Source of the DNA: Lachnospiraceae bacterium
GTDB taxonomy: Bacteria > Bacillota > Clostridia > Lachnospirales > Anaerotignaceae
Assembly: GCA_019422065.1 (NCBI GenBank)
Contig: JAHZEA010000001.1
Location: 199,522-263,521 of the forward strand
Reading direction: 5' to 3'
Length of the DNA: 64,000 bases
Positions 15,576 to 24,526 of this stretch are shown here, one piece after another. The notes beneath the pieces are model-generated. The model ran no database searches, was not told the DNA's origin, and saw only the letters and a program-made list of their open reading frames with translations. A program made the position numbers and the translations under genes. Every line of letters starts with the position of its first letter. The first letter of the stretch is position 1.

Positions 15576-17327
15576 ATGGAGTTATCAACTATCTACAGAA
15601 CAACAACATTAGACAACATCTCCGAAAGCGATGTTGGCAAAACAATTAAAGTAGCCGGCTGGGTAGAAAATATCCGTGACCACGGCGGTGTTTCATTTAT
15701 TGACTTAAGGGATATGTACGGCGTATTACAGGTTGTTATGCGCGACACTAGTCTTCTTGACGGCATTAACAAAGAAGACTGTATTTCAATCGAGGGTGTT
15801 ATGGACCACCGCGATGAGGAAACATACAACCCTAAAATACCTACAGGCACAATAGAGCTTGAGGCACACAAAGTTGAAATGCTGGGCAAGGTACGTCAGC
15901 AGCTTCCATTTGATATTGTTACATCAAAAGAAATCCGCGAGGATTTAAGACTTAAATATCGTTACCTTGATTTAAGAAACAAAAAAGTTAAAGACGGTAT
16001 TGTATTCCGCAGTCAGGTAATTTCATACCTTCGTCAGAAAATGACAGAAATGGGATTTTTGGAAATTCAGACACCTATACTTTGTGCTTCTTCACCGGAA
16101 GGCGCAAGGGATTATATTGTTCCATCAAGAAAATTCAAAGGCAAATTTTATGCCCTTCCACAGGCACCACAGCAGTACAAACAGCTTTTAATGGTTTCAG
16201 GCTTTGATAAATATTTCCAGATTGCGCCATGCTTTAGAGATGAAGACGCAAGAGCAGACCGTTCACCGGGCGAATTCTATCAGCTTGACTTTGAAATGAG
16301 CTTTGCAACACAGGAAGATATTTTCCGTATTGGTGAGGAAGTTTTAACAGCTACATTTGAAAAATTCGCTCCTAAAGGCAGTGTTGTTACTCAGGCACCT
16401 TACCCTGTTATAAGTTACAAACAGGCTATGCTTGAGTTTGGCTCAGATAAACCTGACCTTAGAAACCCATTAAGAATTATTGACTTAACAGAATTCTTCC
16501 AGAGATGCACATTTAAGCCTTTCCACAACAAAACAGTTCGTGCTATAAAGGTTCATGCAAATATGTCAAAAGGCTTCCATGAAAAGCTTCTTAAATTTGC
16601 CACATCAATAGGCATGGGTGGCTTAGGCTACCTTGAAGTTCTTGAGGATAAGAGCTACAAAGGACCTATTGATAAATTTATACCGGAAGATATGAAGGGC
16701 GAAATTGCTGAGCTTGCTTCTCTTGAAGTTGGCGATACAATATTCTTTATAGCTGATAAGGAAGAGCATGCCAACCTTTACGCAGGCCAGTTAAGAAACG
16801 AGTTAGGCCAAAGACTTGACCTTATAGAGAAAAACGCTTATCGTTTCTGCTTTGTAAATGACTTCCCAATGTACGAGTACGACAAGGAAGAAAAGAAAAT
16901 TATATTTACACACAATCCATTCTCTATGCCGCAGGGCGGACTTAAGGCTCTTGAGGAGCAGGACCCTCTTGATGTTCTTGCTTACCAGTACGACATTGTA
17001 TGCAACGGCGTAGAGCTTTCCAGCGGTGCTGTTAGAAACCATGACATTGACATTATGGTTAAGGCATTTGAAATAGCCGGATATACAAAAGAAGATTTAG
17101 AGCAGAAATTCGGCGCTTTATATCAGGCATTCCAGTTCGGTGCTCCGCCACATGCAGGCATGGCTCCTGGTGTAGACAGAATGATTATGCTCCTTAGAAA
17201 CGAAGAAAACATTCGTGAGATTATACCGTTCCCTATGAACGGCAACGCTCAGGATTTAATGTGCGGCGCTCCTAACGAAGTAACAGAACAGCAGTTAAGA
17301 GAAGTACACATTAAAGTAAGACAGTAA
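15576..17327 (+). CDS. aspS: Aspartyl-tRNA synthetase, probably non-discriminating (Asp/Asn)
   Basis: This 583-residue bacterial-type AspRS has an N-terminal OB-fold anticodon-binding domain (GWVENIRDHGGVSFIDLRD), class II motifs (motif 2 in CFRDEDARADRSPGEFYQLDFE; motif 3 GMAPGVDRMIMLL) and the inserted GAD domain. H36 in RDHGG occupies the place of Leu30 in the discriminating E. coli enzyme; His there is characteristic of non-discriminating AspRS that also charge tRNA-Asn for later amidation by GatCAB. The second known determinant (Lys82 in E. coli) is Glu here. With the Asn-like T-box specifier, this suggests the indirect route to Asn-tRNA. GGGAGAG precedes the ATG. Confidence 0.95.
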   Translation: MELSTIYRTTTLDNISESDVGKTIKVAGWVENIRDHGGVSFIDLRDMYGVLQVVMRDTSLLDGINKEDCISIEGVMDHRDEETYNPKIPTGTIELEAHKVEMLGKVRQQLPFDIVTSKEIREDLRLKYRYLDLRNKKVKDGIVFRSQVISYLRQKMTEMGFLEIQTPILCASSPEGARDYIVPSRKFKGKFYALPQAPQQYKQLLMVSGFDKYFQIAPCFRDEDARADRSPGEFYQLDFEMSFATQEDIFRIGEEVLTATFEKFAPKGSVVTQAPYPVISYKQAMLEFGSDKPDLRNPLRIIDLTEFFQRCTFKPFHNKTVRAIKVHANMSKGFHEKLLKFATSIGMGGLGYLEVLEDKSYKGPIDKFIPEDMKGEIAELASLEVGDTIFFIADKEEHANLYAGQLRNELGQRLDLIEKNAYRFCFVNDFPMYEYDKEEKKIIFTHNPFSMPQGGLKALEEQDPLDVLAYQYDIVCNGVELSSGAVRNHDIDIMVKAFEIAGYTKEDLEQKFGALYQAFQFGAPPHAGMAPGVDRMIMLLRNEENIREIIPFPMNGNAQDLMCGAPNEVTEQQLREVHIKVRQ

Positions 17328-17339
17328 AATTAAAAATAA

Positions 17340-17380
17340 AAACCGTGATTTCGGAAAATACCGAAACCACGGTTTTTTTA
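17340..17380. terminator. Terminator after aspS (bidirectional)
   Basis: AACCGTGATTTCGG pairs with CCGAAACCACGGTT, followed by seven T on the plus strand and preceded by an A-rich run. It separates aspS from the convergent pucR-type gene. Confidence 0.9.
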
Positions 17381-18925
17381 ATAATCCCTGTATATTCTTG
17401 TGAAAATTTCAAGCAGAAACAAATCTTTGCGGCTTTGAAGGCTCATTGATGTAACTGACTCTATTTTATCCAGTCTATATAAAAGTGACTGGCGGTGAAT
17501 ATGCAGTTTTCTGGCTGTCTGGCTTATATTATAATTGCAGTTTATAAACTCTATAAGTGTTCCCATAAGGTCTATATCTGAATTTTTATCATACTCCAAA
17601 AGCTTATTAACGGTGTCAAAAGCCATTTTATGTATATCATCGTTTTTCTGCAAAGCCGAAATTATACGCAATATTTTAGTATCTCTGTAAGTAAAGCGGT
17701 ATGTGTTATCTTTTGAGTTCTCGCAGTAATGAAGGGAGAGCATAGCGTGGTTATAAAGAGCTGAAAAATCGGCGTTTTCAAGGCTTACTTCGCTTATGCC
17801 GCAGTACATTTTTATGTCCTTTATAGCTTTTATAACGGATTTTTCTATACTTTCTGCAAAGGCGTCAACAGTTTTTTGTGCCTCAGCACCTGAATTTTCT
17901 ATATAAATTACAAAAAGCAGGCCTCTATTGGCAAGCATTACTGTTCTGCCGCTTTTTATGCCGCATTCACGTATTATATCTTCTATTTGTGAGGCCCAAA
18001 GAGCCGCTTTATGGCTGTATTCATTAAAATATTCGTTATTATCTTTTGACGCTATTTTAAATGCAAGGCATGTATAGGGCTTATAAAGATTAAATCCAAG
18101 TTTAATGCCTTGTTTTGACATTTCGGCAAAAGAGTCATAACTGCCGTTTGCAATATCCCAAACAAAATCATTTTTAAGCTTAAAAAGCAGCATATTTTCT
18201 ATACTTTCCCTGTTAAACCACAACGAAAGCGGAAGGCATATATATTTTTGTGCCAGATTGTTATTATTTAATATATCGCATTTATCCAGATTACTGCTTA
18301 TGCCGTAAACATATAAATATCCCATTAAAAAACGGTTTATTCTTATTTCTATCTGTTTAAAATCTGTATTATCATTAAATTCAATATTGCCGCAATGTGC
18401 TTTTATATCACCAAATTTATCGGCTACAGCTACAGGCAATGACAAAAACGAGGAAATTATTTTTACACCGTCATTTAGACTTTTTGATGTAAAGTATGCA
18501 TTAAAAAGCTTATCCTGTATATTTTTATACAGCTCTGTTTTTTTCTCGTATATGCTCTTAATTACAAAATCAGATATATCCGAAAACTTATATCTCCAAG
18601 GCACAGTAAAAACAGGAAGTCCGGCGTTATTGGCAGCAGATATAACCTCTTTTGGCACAGTGTAATTATTATCCTTAAAAGAAAGGAAAAGCGCCGAGGC
18701 TTTTGATTTTTTAATATCCGTTATAAACTCACAAAAAGCGGCATTATTATTTAAACAGCCTATAGCTGTTGAAAGCACAAAATCATTTTCTTTAACAAAA
18801 TCATCCACCGGAAGCTCTATTACCGATACAGAGCGAACTGGTATTTTATTAAAGTCTGCCTTTTCTGTTATAAGCTCTATACCGTCAAAGGGGTTATTTT
18901 TTAAAAAATCACCTAAAGTATAAAT
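17378..18925 (-). CDS. PucR/CdaR family transcriptional regulator with apparent ATT start codon
   Basis: The protein has an N-terminal PucR domain, a middle region and a C-terminal PucR-type helix-turn-helix (FINCNYNISQTARKLHIHRQSLLYRLDKIE). No ATG, TTG or GTG in frame precedes the GTG at 18808, but starting there removes the first 39 residues of the PucR domain. The open frame continues upstream with a family-like sequence (IYTLGDFLKNNPFDGIELI). It reaches an ATT at 18925 placed eight bases after AAAGGAGG. I therefore place the start at that ATT, giving 515 residues. It lies downstream of methionine gamma-lyase and may sense an amino acid or purine-related ligand, which is speculation. Confidence 0.85.
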   Translation of the reverse strand: MYTLGDFLKNNPFDGIELITEKADFNKIPVRSVSVIELPVDDFVKENDFVLSTAIGCLNNNAAFCEFITDIKKSKASALFLSFKDNNYTVPKEVISAANNAGLPVFTVPWRYKFSDISDFVIKSIYEKKTELYKNIQDKLFNAYFTSKSLNDGVKIISSFLSLPVAVADKFGDIKAHCGNIEFNDNTDFKQIEIRINRFLMGYLYVYGISSNLDKCDILNNNNLAQKYICLPLSLWFNRESIENMLLFKLKNDFVWDIANGSYDSFAEMSKQGIKLGFNLYKPYTCLAFKIASKDNNEYFNEYSHKAALWASQIEDIIRECGIKSGRTVMLANRGLLFVIYIENSGAEAQKTVDAFAESIEKSVIKAIKDIKMYCGISEVSLENADFSALYNHAMLSLHYCENSKDNTYRFTYRDTKILRIISALQKNDDIHKMAFDTVNKLLEYDKNSDIDLMGTLIEFINCNYNISQTARKLHIHRQSLLYRLDKIESVTSMSLQSRKDLFLLEIFTRIYRDY

Positions 18926-19002
18926 AAAAACCGCCTCCTTTTGTTTTTTGCATTGCTTTTTATTTTGGACATAACTAAAATTTATTATATATTATAAAAC
19001 TT

Positions 19003-19044
19003 AAAAAAGACACCCTTTGCCATAAAGCAAAGGATGTCTTTTTG
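19003..19044 (-). terminator. Terminator of the methionine gamma-lyase gene
   Basis: AAAAAGACACCCTTTGC pairs with GCAAAGGATGTCTTTTT (one bulge). On the minus strand a run of T follows. It lies about 70 bp after the gene's stop. Confidence 0.88.
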
Positions 19045-19111
19045 TTGGGGTGTGAGGTTTTAATTTTTCTTAGGGGAATATTTAATATTAAGCTTATATA
19101 AGTTTAATTAA

Positions 19112-20308
19112 TTAAATCTGGTCAAGAGCCTGAGCTAAGTCAGCTATAATATCTTCTGCATTTTCAAGACCTACAGAAAGTCTTACAAGGCCTTCAGGTA
19201 TACCAGCGTCTTTAAGGTCCTGAGCTGAATATGTTGAGTGTGTCATGCTTGCAGGATGCTCAACAAGTGTTTCTGCATCGCCAAGGCTTACTGCTATTGT
19301 GCAGAGTTTAAGGGCATTTACAAGTTTCATGCCGGCTGCTTTTCCGCCTTTAACTTCAAATGAAATCATGCCGCCGAAATCACGCATCTGTTTTTTAGCA
19401 ACTTCATGGTTTGCATGGCTTTCAAGGCCAGGATAGTATACTTTTTCTATCTTTTCGTGTTTATCAAGGAAATCTGCAATAGCTCTTGCGTTTTCACAAT
19501 GACGTTTCATTCTTATTTCAAATGTCTTAAGGCCTCTTAAAATAAGGAATGCTTCCTGTGGTCCAAGAACACAGCCTGTCATGTCCTTAATACCAAACAT
19601 CTTAACTTCGTTTATAAAGTCAGCTTTGCCTACTACAAATCCGGCTATAACATCACCGTGGCCGTTAAGGTATTTTGTAGCTGAGTGAACAACTACATCG
19701 GCGCCAAGTGAAAGCGGTCTCTGAAGATATGGTGTAGCAAATGTATTATCACATACGACTTTAATGTCTTTATTATATCCATGAGCAAGCTCAGCAATAG
19801 CTGCTATATCAGCTATTTTAAGGTTAGGGTTAGCTGGTGTTTCAAGGTAAACAGCTACTGTGTTTTCTTTAAGAGCGGCTTTAATTTCGTCAAGGTTAGA
19901 AGTATTTACAAATGTTACTTCAACGCCGTATCTTGGAAGGCCATGAGCTAAAAGAGCAAATGTACAGCCGTATAATGTGCTGTCTGCTATAATATGTTTT
20001 CCTGCTCCTGCTATTGACCAAAGTGTTGAAGATATAGCACCCATACCACTGGCTGTTGCAGCTGCTGCCTCTCCGCCTTCAAGGTCGGCTATTTTTCTTT
20101 CAAGCACTGTGCTTGTTGGGTTACCAAGACGTGTATAAATAAATCCGGCTTCTTCACCGGCAAAACGTCTGCCGCCTTCCTCGCAGCTATTAAAATAGAA
20201 TGTTGATGTTTGATAAATAGGCATTGTAAGTGCGTTATAAATTGTATCCTTAGCGTTACCTGAATGAATAGCTCTTGTACTGAATCCTAAATTTTTTGTA
20301 TTTTCCAT
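19112..20308 (-). CDS. megL: Methionine gamma-lyase (PLP-dependent Cys/Met metabolism family)
   Basis: The enzyme cleaves methionine to methanethiol, 2-oxobutanoate and ammonia. The 398-residue product is a full-length family member with the PLP lysine K212 in SATKYLNGHGD, the PLP-phosphate contacts Y59 and R61 (YTRLGNP) and SGMGAI. C115 in STLYGCTFAL corresponds to the Cys116 that marks methionine gamma-lyases and is absent from cystathionine lyases and synthases. It is divergent from an NhaC-type transporter across a 374-bp control region, and the two are likely co-regulated for methionine fermentation. A good ribosome site (AGGAGTG) precedes the ATG. Confidence 0.92.
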   Translation of the reverse strand: MENTKNLGFSTRAIHSGNAKDTIYNALTMPIYQTSTFYFNSCEEGGRRFAGEEAGFIYTRLGNPTSTVLERKIADLEGGEAAAATASGMGAISSTLWSIAGAGKHIIADSTLYGCTFALLAHGLPRYGVEVTFVNTSNLDEIKAALKENTVAVYLETPANPNLKIADIAAIAELAHGYNKDIKVVCDNTFATPYLQRPLSLGADVVVHSATKYLNGHGDVIAGFVVGKADFINEVKMFGIKDMTGCVLGPQEAFLILRGLKTFEIRMKRHCENARAIADFLDKHEKIEKVYYPGLESHANHEVAKKQMRDFGGMISFEVKGGKAAGMKLVNALKLCTIAVSLGDAETLVEHPASMTHSTYSAQDLKDAGIPEGLVRLSVGLENAEDIIADLAQALDQI

Positions 20309-20682
20309 ATTTCAACACTCCTTCTAATTTTTAATAAACAGTACTTAAATAAACTTTTTTTTATTCTCTACGTACACAATACCACAAATCAAAGGCAAAG
20401 TGTTAATAGTTAAAATGTATATCTGGTTATCTATTTTCACTATAACTATGTGCAGTTTTTACCACGCAAAATAAACCACCATATTTTATAATTAAAATAA
20501 TATATAATTATTATTGGTAAATCAGATAACCAGTTATATATTTTTCAGATTATCACTAATAGTCAATTATATGATATATTATAATCAAATAAAAAAATAT
20601 TTATTGAAAAATAGATTTTGAAGGGAGGATAAAATTTTTCAGCAATTTTATAGCTTATTTCTATTTATAAGGAGGTTGTAAT
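20309..20682. promoter_or_regulatory. Divergent control region megL / nhaC-type gene with long inverted repeat
   Basis: This AT-rich 374 bp gap holds an inverted repeat: CTGGTTATCT at 20423-20432 and its perfect complement AGATAACCAG at 20524-20533. Extending the alignment gives 17 identical positions of 19. The arms sit on either side of the middle of the gap and could be paired operators for the nearby LysR or PucR regulator. A further related half-site (CAGATTATC) lies near 20546. I cannot assign promoter boxes safely. Confidence 0.55.
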
Positions 20683-22065
20683 ATGGATAATAACAAAAAT
20701 ACCACTAACGCCCGTGGTTCCGCTCTAATACCGTTTCTAGTGTTTATACTTATATATCTTGGTGCCGGAATTATACTTCAGGCTCAAGGCGTTGAAATGG
20801 CATTTTATCAGTTCCCGGCTCCCGTTGCTATTTTAATAGCAGTTGTTGTTGCCTTTGTTATGTTTAAAGGCAAAACAGATGACAAACTGGCGGACTTTAT
20901 TAAAGGCTGTGGCGATGAAAACATACTTACTATGTGTTTTATATATCTTTTTGCCGGTGCCTTCGCTTCTGTAGCAAGTGCTATGGGCGGCGTTGACGCA
21001 ACAGCTAACCTCGGTCTTTCCATTATACCGGCTCACTATATTACAGCCGGAATGTTCGTTATAAGTGCCTTTCTTGCAGTTTCCACAGGCTCATCAATGG
21101 GTACTATAGGCGCTATAGGACCTATTGCCATTACTACAGCAGACAAAGCAGGTCTTAGCATGCCTCTTATGGTTGCAGCTATTATTGGCGGCGCAATGTT
21201 CGGCGATAACCTCTCAATTATTTCTGATACAACTATTGCAGCTACAAAAACACAGGGCTGCGAAATGCGTGATAAATTTAAAGTAAACTTCTTTATTGCT
21301 CTTCCGGCAGCTATTATCACATTTATACTTTTACTTATATTAGGCAGACCGGAAACAGTAGTTCCTCTTGATAAACTTGACTATAACTTTATTAAAGTTC
21401 TTCCATATATATTTGTACTTGTTATGGCTGTTTTAGGTCTTAATGTATTTATGACTCTTGGCTCAGGTATAGTTATAGCCGGCATTATAGGTATAGCTTA
21501 CGGCGATATTGCCCCTCTTGGCTTTGTTCAGAGCATATACAGCGGCTTTACAAATATGACAGAAATTTTCCTTCTTTCACTTATGACAGGCGGCTTAGCA
21601 TACATGGTAACCAAAAACGGCGGTCTGGAATGGCTCCTTGTTAAGATAAAAGGCTTAATCAAGGGTGAAAAATCAGCTCAGGTAGGTATTGCAGCTATAG
21701 CTTCTGTTGCAGATATGGCAGTTGCCAACAACACAGTAGCAATTATTATTACTGGTCCTATATCAAAAGGTATATGCGAGGAATTCCATGTTGACCCAAG
21801 ACGAAGCGCTTCTCTCCTTGACATTTGGACCTGTATTTTCCAAGGATTTATTTCTTACGGCGCTCAGGTACTTTTAGCTTGCAGCCTTACAGCTGAGGCC
21901 AGCACACAGATAAGCCCATTAAGCTTATTCCCATTGTTATGGTATCAGCAGCTTTTAGCAGTATTTGCTATAATCTCAATATTTATACCGTTTGCTGATG
22001 GTGTAATTAAAAAGAGACCTTGGGATTTCAAAAACTGGAAAGCTAAAGAAACAGCAGTAAAATAA
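20683..22065 (+). CDS. NhaC family Na+/H+ (or solute/Na+) antiporter
   Basis: The 460-residue product has about eleven to twelve hydrophobic segments and NhaC family motifs (STGSSMGTIGAIGPIAI, GGAMFGDNLSIISDTTIAATKTQG, SVADMAVANNTVAIIITGPI). The NhaC family includes Na+/H+ antiporters and Na+-lactate/malate exchangers such as MleN. Its position divergent from methionine gamma-lyase raises the possibility that it moves methionine or a product such as 2-oxobutanoate; this is inference from context only. AAGGAGG lies seven bases before the ATG. Confidence 0.9.
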   Translation: MDNNKNTTNARGSALIPFLVFILIYLGAGIILQAQGVEMAFYQFPAPVAILIAVVVAFVMFKGKTDDKLADFIKGCGDENILTMCFIYLFAGAFASVASAMGGVDATANLGLSIIPAHYITAGMFVISAFLAVSTGSSMGTIGAIGPIAITTADKAGLSMPLMVAAIIGGAMFGDNLSIISDTTIAATKTQGCEMRDKFKVNFFIALPAAIITFILLLILGRPETVVPLDKLDYNFIKVLPYIFVLVMAVLGLNVFMTLGSGIVIAGIIGIAYGDIAPLGFVQSIYSGFTNMTEIFLLSLMTGGLAYMVTKNGGLEWLLVKIKGLIKGEKSAQVGIAAIASVADMAVANNTVAIIITGPISKGICEEFHVDPRRSASLLDIWTCIFQGFISYGAQVLLACSLTAEASTQISPLSLFPLLWYQQLLAVFAIISIFIPFADGVIKKRPWDFKNWKAKETAVK

Positions 22066-22114
22066 AAACGTAATTTCCATAATATATCAATATACGCATT
22101 ACCCCTATACCCCA

Positions 22115-22149
22115 TAAAAAATGACGGTGTCATCACCGTCATTTTTTTT
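22115..22149. terminator. Bidirectional terminator between antiporter and LysR genes
   Basis: AAAAAATGACGGTG (22116-22129) pairs perfectly with CACCGTCATTTTTT (22134-22147) around the loop TCAT. Confidence 0.95.
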
Positions 22150-22155
22150 ATAATC

Positions 22156-23085
22156 TTAATCTGTACTATTTGTATTATTAAGTAATTCAGATAGTATATT
22201 TATAAATTCCTCTGCTAATGGGTTTACGCTTAAATCCTTAAGCTTTATACAAACAAGACGCATATAGTCTATATTATCTTTAATAGGTATAGTCTTTATA
22301 TTATCCGGACTGTAGCCTTTAGGCAAAAGGCCGCTGCCTGTTGTAAAAGCGTTTGTATGGCTCAAAATATTATAAGCCGTTGCCCTATCGTTTATATATA
22401 TTATTTTATTAAAGTCAAGTGAGCCTGAAAATACCGCTTCTTCCGAAAAATTAGCGCTGGTATTATCTTTTTTAGAAAAAACAACATACGGATACTCCGT
22501 AAGGTCACTTAAACTTATTTCATCATTTTCGGCCAGCGGATGTTGGCTGTTTAAAAACACCATTGGTCTGAATCTGGTTATCTCTTTATACTCTAAATCA
22601 TTGGCACTTAAAGTTCTGTTCATAAATTTCTCTGTCATATCAGACAGAAATATAATACCTATGTCGCTTTTGCGCTGAGATACGTTTTCTATAACCTTAT
22701 CCATATCTATTTCTTTAAATGTAAGCTCAAATTTTTCGTAATTATGTGTTGCTAAAAACTTTACAAATGCCTTGGCGCAAAACGGATACCTTTGAGCAGA
22801 TATGCTGAGTTTAGCGCATTGATTTAATCCCTTATCACTATAAAACCGCTCTACTTTTTTCTGTTGTTCTATTATAGGCCGTATCTGTGTTAAAAATTCC
22901 TGTCCGTCTTCAGTTAATACTATTCCTCGATTGCTTCTTATAAAAATCTGTATTCCTAATTCTTCCTCCAGTTCACGAATAGAACTTGAAAGACTCGACT
23001 GAGACACAAAAAGGTTTTGAGCCGCTTTATTTATTGAACCGCAGTTATATATTTCTGATACATAATTAAGCTGTAAAAATGTCAT
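22156..23085 (-). CDS. LysR family transcriptional regulator
   Basis: The N-terminal winged helix-turn-helix (residues 1-60: FLQLNYVSEIYNCGSINKAAQNLFVSQSSLSSSIRELEEELGIQIFIRSNRGIVLTEDG) is a clear LysR domain. It is followed by a periplasmic-binding-like effector domain of about 220 residues. The start at 23085 follows GGAGGAGG by six bases; a longer frame lacks a ribosome site. It is convergent with the NhaC-type transporter gene and may control it and megL, but LysR genes usually lie divergent from their target, so this is open. Confidence 0.92.
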   Translation of the reverse strand: MTFLQLNYVSEIYNCGSINKAAQNLFVSQSSLSSSIRELEEELGIQIFIRSNRGIVLTEDGQEFLTQIRPIIEQQKKVERFYSDKGLNQCAKLSISAQRYPFCAKAFVKFLATHNYEKFELTFKEIDMDKVIENVSQRKSDIGIIFLSDMTEKFMNRTLSANDLEYKEITRFRPMVFLNSQHPLAENDEISLSDLTEYPYVVFSKKDNTSANFSEEAVFSGSLDFNKIIYINDRATAYNILSHTNAFTTGSGLLPKGYSPDNIKTIPIKDNIDYMRLVCIKLKDLSVNPLAEEFINILSELLNNTNSTD

Positions 23086-23286
23086 ATCTGCCCTCCTCCT
23101 AAATACAGACCTTTCCTCACAGTATAACACAAAAATTACCAATATGTTATAATAAATTGAATTTTTGTTGTAATATTTAACAAAATTATTAATTCTTTCT
23201 TATATATTTCATTTCTATTGTCTAATAATTTTACAAGAGTTATAATATCTATGTACTAAATAATCGATTTTTAAGGAGGCATTCTT

Positions 23287-24396
23287 ATGAAAAAAAACAT
23301 ACTACCTTTGGTTTTGACACTTGCTGTTTTTTCATCCTCTGTACCTGTATTTGCTTCGGATATAACAGTTAATGTTAATTCCGAAAAAGTTGTTTTTGAA
23401 GACCAAGAACCAGTTATTACAGATAACCGAACACTCATACCTTTACGCGGTGTTATGGAAAAAATGGGTGCGGAAGTTTCTTATATTGATTCCATACAAA
23501 CAGTAAATATTAAAAAAGGAACAACCGATGTAACACTTAAAATAGGTGAGCCTTCTATTAGCATAAATAATGAAAAAAAGGAGCTTGATGTAGCACCTGT
23601 TATTATTAACGACAGAACAATGGTACCTATAAGAGCAATAGCAGAAGCCTTTGGTGCTGAGGTTACATGGGACGAAAATACAAAAACTGTTGATATAAAC
23701 ATGCCGGAAGAAAAAACAGTACTTGATAAAAGCGATGTTTCCTATGAGGCTCAGGAAGATAATTTCAGCAGCAAAGCTACCGAAAACTGGATGCTTAAAA
23801 CCGAAACCGGTACTGAAATTTTAAAAGTTACACTTGAATATCCTCAGCTTAACGATAAGTCTGCATCCAGCAGCGGTATAAACAGCTATATTTCATCTTA
23901 TGTTAGCGCAATGGCCACAAAATACATTGAGGAAAATCAGGACGCAATGCTTAAAACTTTTTACGATTTAGGCAGTGATTACAGAACAAACGAAATTTAT
24001 ATCTCTTATGAAGACCTTTACCATGATGATACAAACAGTATTTTATCTTACCTTACCACATTTATGGTATATACCGGCGGAGCGCACCCTGTTACTTACG
24101 GCTACGGCATGACTTTAGACCTTAAAACCGGCAAGGAAATTGCGTTAAGTGATTTAGCCGGAGCAGAAGGTGAAAACAATATTTCCGATATACAAAGAGC
24201 CGTTAATTATTTAAACGAAGAAATAACAGCTCATCCGGATAAATATTTTGATAACGCCGCAGAATTTATTAAAGAAAACCAAGCCGGAAATTATGGCTGT
24301 TATTTAGGCGAAAACAAGATAATAGTATTTGCTTCAGCCGGCTCTATTTCCGCATACTCCAATGGTATGCTTAAGTTTGATGTGCCTTTGGAGTAA
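23287..24396 (+). CDS. Secreted stalk-domain protein with DUF4163/RsiV-like (DUF3298) C-terminus
   Basis: A signal peptide (MKKNILPLVLTLAVFSSSVPVFA) leads into two copper-amine-oxidase-like stalk units (about residues 28-75 and 80-140; TLIPLRGVMEKMGAEVSYI and TMVPIRAIAEAFGAEVTWDENTKTVDI). The C-terminal 200 residues fit the DUF4163 plus DUF3298 pair (LKVTLEYPQL, YTGGAHPVTYGYGMTLDLKTGKEIALSDLAG). That pair also occurs in the extracytoplasmic part of the anti-sigma factor RsiV, which binds lysozyme. No membrane anchor or anti-sigma part is present here. It may be an envelope or lysozyme-related protein; function unproven. AAGGAGG precedes the ATG. Confidence 0.82.
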   Translation: MKKNILPLVLTLAVFSSSVPVFASDITVNVNSEKVVFEDQEPVITDNRTLIPLRGVMEKMGAEVSYIDSIQTVNIKKGTTDVTLKIGEPSISINNEKKELDVAPVIINDRTMVPIRAIAEAFGAEVTWDENTKTVDINMPEEKTVLDKSDVSYEAQEDNFSSKATENWMLKTETGTEILKVTLEYPQLNDKSASSSGINSYISSYVSAMATKYIEENQDAMLKTFYDLGSDYRTNEIYISYEDLYHDDTNSILSYLTTFMVYTGGAHPVTYGYGMTLDLKTGKEIALSDLAGAEGENNISDIQRAVNYLNEEITAHPDKYFDNAAEFIKENQAGNYGCYLGENKIIVFASAGSISAYSNGMLKFDVPLE

Positions 24397-24464
24397 AATA
24401 AATAATGTTTAATATTTTCTAATTTTACTTTTCAACATTGTTTTAAAACTTATATAAAACACAG

Positions 24465-24503
24465 CAAAAAGCGGAATATAATTAATATATATTCCGCTTT
24501 TTT
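24465..24503. terminator. Bidirectional terminator between stalk-domain and UDG genes
   Basis: AAAAAGCGGAATATA pairs with TATATTCCGCTTTTTT; both flanks are A/T-rich. Confidence 0.9.
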
Positions 24504-24526
24504 ATTATTTATTTTGGGTTATTATT

